Part shown: positions 8,275 to 11,524 of the stretch, one piece after another
Numbering within the stretch: the first letter of the stretch is position 1
Layout of the letters: every line of letters begins with the position of its first letter
Assembly: GCA_003024985.2 (NCBI GenBank)
Contig: PXIH01S0063434.1
Source: Euperipatoides rowelli
Lineage: Eukaryota; Onychophora; Udeonychophora; Euonychophora; Peripatopsidae
DNA: 11,524 nt
Strand: one strand, 5' to 3'
Notes under the pieces: model-generated
The model's input: only the letters and a program-made list of their open reading frames with translations
Databases searched by the model: none
What the model was told of the DNA's origin: nothing
Made by a program: the position numbers and the translations under genes

Positions 8275-8872
8275 AGGTACAGATTTCACATCTGTACCAG
8301 GACCAGATGGAATAACTTATAATTTATACAATATGGTAAATGATCAGATAATAATCAATTTGTTGGATTATTTCAATTTTTTGTTGTTGAAAGATCAATA
8401 ATATTTTGAAGTGTTTAAGTCTTATTTCAAAATTATACCTAAAAGTTTGTTATAGGAGATTGGGGTATAAAAAGTGATAAAATAATGTCCAATTGCCTTG
8501 TAACATACAGATCAAAAGATGCTTGAAAAAAATATTTTAAATTGTTTTTCTCTTATTGTGGAAAGATCATTGCCAGGTACTATGTTTGGGATAAAGGGTA
8601 AAACTATTTGTCAAATATTGTTGGTACATTATAATATGGTGTTCTCAAATTATGAGAAAAAAAGTAGGAGGGATCTTTGTGTGCTGTGTGTTGATATGGT
8701 GGGGACATTTAAATATTTGACTTATTTGATATATAGATATATTGGAAATAATAAGACTCCTAGGTTATTGATTAACTTGATTTATCAAAAGGCAGTAGCT
8801 TTTCTTAGTCAAAAGGTATAATATTCAATACGATAAAATGGTTAATGGAATATTACAGGGCTCAATAATGTC
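8275..8872 (+). pseudogene. LINE reverse transcriptase remnant lacking the catalytic YxDD block
   Basis: The RT domain copies LINE RNA at the target site. PGPDGITY lies at 8297-8320, the hallmark of the second RT block in non-LTR elements. A broken IIPK block follows near 8430-8450. The 100-residue open stretch 8519-8821 then holds LPGTMFGIKGKTICQILL, which aligns in style with the G-F-x-x-G-R-x-x-x-D-x-I block, and CVDMVGTFKYL, which holds the first catalytic-type Asp. Next comes NGILQGSIMS (8844-8873), the RT block with conserved Gln-Gly. The sequence then passes straight into post-RT sequence, so the block with the paired Asp residues is absent. Confidence 0.8.
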
Positions 8873-8873
8873 T

Positions 8874-9127
8874 TAATTTCTAAAAGCTTTTTTAAAAAAT
8901 TTAATAAAATAATTCAGAATTTTCTATTTAAGAAATATAAGTTTTTAAGAGCATATAGAATGAGGTTACCTGTAAGCAGAAGGGGGTGGAGGGAATTGAG
9001 ACTCATTGATATTCTAATAGCTAACAAAACCTTTATATATAACTATGTAAAAAAAAACATAATAGACAATACTATATTTAGAAGAATTTATGAAATTAAA
9101 CAGATAATTAATGAGTCAATATTGTGA
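8874..9127 (+). pseudogene. LINE ORF2 remnant: post-RT (thumb-side) region
   Basis: A frame open from 8846 to the TGA at 9125-9127 carries FFKKFNKIIQNFLFKKYKF, then RMRLPVSRRGWRELRLIDI, then NKTFIYNYVKK. In L1/Tx1 elements an x-F-L-W-x-G segment followed by LP-x-x-x-G-G-L-x-L-ID lies well after the RT catalytic block. Here the equivalent Trp/Gly positions are Phe/Lys, and GGL reads RGW. It is the longest uninterrupted piece of this LINE, at about 93 codons. It ends about 50 bp before the inserted transposon. Confidence 0.75.
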
Positions 9128-9186
9128 CAGTGTATCAAAATTTATGAGCAAATTAATATATTTATTGAAGGTGTAACTAAAGGCGT

Positions 9187-9277
9187 GTTCGTCAATAGTT
9201 AACTTTTTTAATTATTTGAATTATTTGACATTTTTTCGTTCGTCATTAGCTCACAAACTTAACGAGATCGTTCGTCA
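9187..9277 (+). repeat. Subterminal GTTCGTCA repeats of the Harbinger-like element
   Basis: GTTCGTCA occurs at 9187-9194, 9238-9245 and 9270-9277. The last two sit in the longer exact repeat CGTTCGTCATTA (9237-9248 and 9269-9280). GTTCGTCT occurs at 9793-9800, and the reverse complement TGACGAAC at 9866-9873 in the right terminus. Repeats of the terminal word inside the ends are often transposase binding sites; that role is inferred here. Confidence 0.7.
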
Positions 9278-9368
9278 TTATTTTAGTTAGGGTAATCTCG
9301 TGCATTTCGTTACTAACTTTTTTACCTTGCTCGAGAGGTGGGTAACTTCGTGAGATTTGGTTTTCATA

Positions 9369-9461
9369 ATGGCCGACAAAAAAAGTTATCATTTCTTCAA
9401 CTTGGATTTATTAAAGATATTGGAATTGTTATATAAATACCGAGTGAATACAATATCTTAG
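9369..9461 (+). CDS. 30-codon reading frame inside the Harbinger-like element, possible Myb/SANT-like protein fragment
   Basis: ATG at 9369 in the context ATAATGG opens a 30-residue frame that begins MADKKSYHFF, contains LLKILELLYKYR and ends at TAG 9459-9461. PIF/Harbinger elements usually carry two genes, a transposase and a Myb/SANT-like DNA-binding protein. Proteins of the latter type often start with a short basic leader, then an aromatic residue, an acidic helix and an L-x-E-L-x-x-K-Y pattern. The resemblance is short and could be chance. If real, it is the 5' remnant of the autonomous parent's second gene and is not a functional protein. Confidence 0.3.
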   Translation: MADKKSYHFFNLDLLKILELLYKYRVNTIS

Positions 9462-9882
9462 ATGATGGGGTAGCAATAATTTTTCATTTTAATCATCTGC
9501 AATCCTAATAATAAATTTTAAAATTCATTTTTTTGGGGATAAAATACATCGATTTTCAATATCCCCGTGAGTAAGGTTGCTCAAGTCTTTACCTGAAAGG
9601 ATTAATGCAGTAATTTGAAATGCTAATCTTTGTAAAATAGTCTTCAATACAAACATTTATTTATTTTTTTCATTTTATTAATAACTTAGAATTTTATCTT
9701 CAATTGCATCAAAATTATTGTTGCATAAAAGCATACTTAAACTATTTTATTATGATCGAGTACTTTGATACTCACCAAGTGCTAACTTTATCGTTCGTCT
9801 ATAAAATTAAATGTTCACGTGACCAGGTATAAACCAAATTAACGAAATGCACTGAAAATATCTTTTGACGAACATGCCTCAA

Positions 9883-10400
9883 GGTTAAATGTAAACAATA
9901 TAAAAATATATAATGAGCCAAGAAATGGAATTTTAAATTATAAAAAAAAATCAAACTGATTTAAGATTTATAAAAAAAAGTATTTTATTGGTGGTACATT
10001 TCAAAATTTTTTGATTAAATACACCTTGGGAGTGTAACCTACTAAGGAGTGTATGTACAAAATGGGTATGATATATGATGGTGATGATGGGAAATGTGTC
10101 TTTAGATGTTTAAAAAATTGAAACATTGGAGCTTAATTTTTGGGGAATGTGGGAGGGTTAACAAATTTGGAGATATAATTATGGATAAAATGGGTAACAA
10201 ATATAATTTAAAATAATGTATTAATAAGATAAAATTCCTAAGCAGATGTTTAAACCTAGAGTATCATTGCTTTTTAGCATTTGTAAAGCAAGATGTGATA
10301 TTATTTTCAAAAATACAGAAATTAAAAGGCTTTAAAAATATTATAATATATTATCAGCAAATTTATTTAAAATATATGTTTTCTTTAAAATAGTATTGTT
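9883..10400 (+). pseudogene. LINE ORF2 remnant: C-terminal Cys/His region
   Basis: Beyond the inserted transposon the LINE reading resumes in several frames. Around 10030-10110 the sequence KECMYKMGMIYDGDDGKC leads to C-V-F-R-C (cysteines at 10095-10097 and 10107-10109). It is followed by ETLEL where L1/Tx1 elements have ETLEH-L-F-x-x-C, so the conserved His is lost. A shifted FGECGRVNKFG (about 10139-10170) follows. Finally ICKARCDIIFKN (about 10279-10314) matches the W-K-A-R-C-type motif near the C-terminus of this group. The coding signal fades by about 10400. The C-terminal zinc-knuckle-like region is thought to help bind LINE RNA. Confidence 0.7.
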
Positions 10401-10846
10401 TTCTATAGACTATTGGTATCCAAAGGTTATTTAAGGATATTTTAGTGAAATATTAACCTTTTATTTAAGTATGTTGTAGTTGTAAATTGAAATTGTAGAA
10501 ATCATTGTTATTAGCTTTCTTAGTATACTATTCTACAATTGTAAGTAATTATGAAGCTCTGGCTATAGATGGAAATATCCAGGGTTTTAGAATTACAGAT
10601 TAGAAAACTAACTGTAAAAGTAAGTATATTTTTTTAGATTAAAAGCAACAAAAAAAATGTTCTTGTAGTAAAGGGCAATATATCGCATGTACCAAGCAAA
10701 ATCCTTCTTTCAGAATGAGATAACATATTANTATTTTCAGATGTTTGATAAGGGGATGAAATTTTTAATCTGTTTAATTTTAAAATCCTGAAAACGTTTA
10801 TACAAAAGTAATTTATTCTTATAATTTTGTATGAATAAATTGTTCA
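10401..10846. other. Unassigned AT-rich interval, possibly LINE 3' UTR
   Basis: No reading frame or known element was recognised. It may hold the 3' UTR of the LINE. A perfect 10-bp inverted repeat, AATTGTAGAA at 10491-10500 and TTCTACAATT at 10531-10540, encloses 30 nt. Base 10731 is an undetermined N. Confidence 0.4.
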
Positions 10847-10850
10847 TTAA
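10847..10850. repeat. Left TTAA target-site duplication of the piggyBac element
   Basis: TTAA directly before CCCTTATC; it matches TTAA at 11416-11419. Confidence 0.9.
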
Positions 10851-11415
10851 CCCTTATCATACCATACTGGGTCACAGAAGGACCCCAGAACATCTTTATT
10901 TAGTGCCTTTTTATAACTATTGTAACTACATAATCCATGATTTTTATATTTGTACCACATTTTCTACCAGTAATAGGAAAGCAGAAATAAAAAAAAACAG
11001 TTCAGTAGTTTTATTAAATAAATAAATAAAAAATTGGCTTGGGGTTCTCCAGACTCATCATGGTATTTTATGTCTGTTTTTCAATCATCTTTTTATTAAT
11101 AATATTATCATTTTTCCATACAAATCATTGATAATTCATTGCTCAATGATGACAAACAAATCACAGTACCATTTTGTTATTTATTGCAGCCATCTTATAC
11201 ACAATATAAACTAAGGTTTTCCATTTTTTAATGATAAAAAGCTGAATATATGCCTGTAGAACATAAGTAACATTTAAATAATGAAGTAACAATATTATAT
11301 CACATGGAAATGAATAATCACATTACCATTACCATCAACTTGAATAATAACATGCTTTTGAAGAATAGGGATCCCACTTGGTAACGTTGATCAAATGATC
11401 TTGGTATGATAAGGG
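10851..11415. mobile_element. Non-autonomous piggyBac-type DNA transposon (MITE), 565 bp
   Basis: The ends CCCTTATCATACCA (10851-10864) and TGGTATGATAAGGG (11402-11415) are perfect 14-bp inverted repeats, flanked on both sides by TTAA (10847-10850 and 11416-11419). TTAA target duplication with termini starting CCC is diagnostic of piggyBac. Inside the left end lies GGGTC-ACAGAAG-GACCC (10869-10885), a subterminal palindrome of a kind seen in piggyBac elements; the right end has the palindromes GGGATCCC (11368-11375) and TTGATCAA (11387-11394). No transposase is encoded. A 64-codon frame starting at 10831 runs from outside the element through the left terminus and is not a gene. Confidence 0.9.
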
Positions 11416-11419
11416 TTAA
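11416..11419. repeat. Right TTAA target-site duplication of the piggyBac element
   Basis: TTAA directly after the right inverted repeat ending GATAAGGG. Confidence 0.9.
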
Positions 11420-11524
11420 ATAAAAACTACCATTTTAATATTAGAAGAATTAATTTGTCTACAACTTCAAAAAATTGGGAAAAAGAGGAGGTTTGTACCT
11501 AAATACTGTCAATTTATATAGTAT

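Larger units (their letters stand above)
9181..9879. mobile_element. Non-autonomous PIF/Harbinger-like DNA transposon (699 bp) nested in the LINE
   Basis: The left end AGGCGTGTTCGTCAATAG (9181-9198) matches the reverse complement of the right end, AGGCATGTTCGTCAAAAG (9862-9879), at 16 of 18 positions. A terminal GGC-x-TGTTCG is typical of PIF/Harbinger ends, which duplicate a 3-bp TWA target. Here the flanks are TAA (9178-9180) and CAA (9880-9882), one base apart. GTTCGTC recurs near the ends. A second perfect inverted pair, GTGCATTTCGTTA (9300-9312) and 9840-9852, lies inside. No transposase is encoded. The LINE remnant continues on both sides, which independently supports the boundaries. 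The superfamily label is an inference; that this is an inserted inverted-repeat element is well supported. Confidence 0.75.
7749..10400 (+). mobile_element. Degenerate non-LTR retrotransposon (L1/Tx1 group), 5'-truncated
   Basis: Ordered fragments of a LINE ORF2 are present: endonuclease-RT linker (7749-8270), reverse transcriptase (8275-8870), post-RT region (8874-9127) and the C-terminal cysteine/histidine region (about 9883-10400). The PGPDGITY block, the LPVS-x-x-G-W..LIDI block and the CxxxC...ETLE...KARC tail together point to the L1/Tx1 group. No endonuclease domain or ORF1 precedes it, consistent with common 5' truncation. A DNA transposon at 9181-9879 interrupts it. No poly-A tail or target duplication was recognised, so both outer ends are approximate. 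Confidence 0.8.

Noticed and set aside
2917-10400. One large composite element or novel multi-gene system
   Set aside because: The two RT regions belong to different classes (LTR gypsy and non-LTR L1/Tx1), and a polypurine tract and LTR edge lie between them; two adjacent independent remnants explain the data.
10831-11025. 64-codon plus-strand frame
   Set aside because: It starts in flanking DNA and runs across the TTAA and left terminus of the piggyBac element, so it cannot be an old gene.

Overview
This is AT-rich metazoan DNA from an invertebrate. The only intact gene is an intronless rhodopsin-like (class A) G-protein-coupled receptor at the left end. Its best family resemblance is to invertebrate peptide receptors of the FMRFamide-receptor type, which suggests a protostome, perhaps a lophotrochozoan such as a mollusc, annelid or brachiopod. 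The species cannot be fixed from the sequence. There are no operons, bacterial signals or CRISPR arrays.

Layout. 161-1135 (minus): the receptor gene. 1136-1933: AT-rich DNA with no gene. 1942-2305: a 364-bp non-autonomous hAT-type element with a perfect 8-bp target-site duplication and an internal 53-bp tandem repeat. 2314-2916: non-coding, with an overlapping palindrome cluster at 2590-2750. About 2917-7317: a decayed Ty3/gypsy-type LTR retrotransposon on the plus strand, in the order gag, protease, reverse transcriptase, RNase H, integrase. It is followed by a polypurine tract and the likely start of its 3' LTR; no 5' LTR was found. About 7749-10400: a 5'-truncated, internally deleted non-LTR retrotransposon of the L1/Tx1 group, also on the plus strand. 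It is split by a 699-bp PIF/Harbinger-like non-autonomous DNA transposon at 9181-9879. 10400-10846: unassigned. 10851-11415: a 565-bp non-autonomous piggyBac-type element with perfect 14-bp inverted ends and intact TTAA on both sides.

Interpretation. Right of the receptor gene, the window is a transposon graveyard holding five mobile elements from five different groups. Both retroelements are dead: they carry many stops and frameshifts and have lost catalytic residues. The three DNA elements are short deletion derivatives with no transposase, so any movement depended on enzymes encoded elsewhere. The nested Harbinger-like element gives one firm time order, since the LINE was present before it arrived. 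I see no new multi-gene system. The points most worth a second look are the receptor's unusual set of substituted signature residues, a 30-codon reading frame inside the Harbinger-like element that resembles the start of a Myb/SANT-type transposon protein, and the palindrome cluster.
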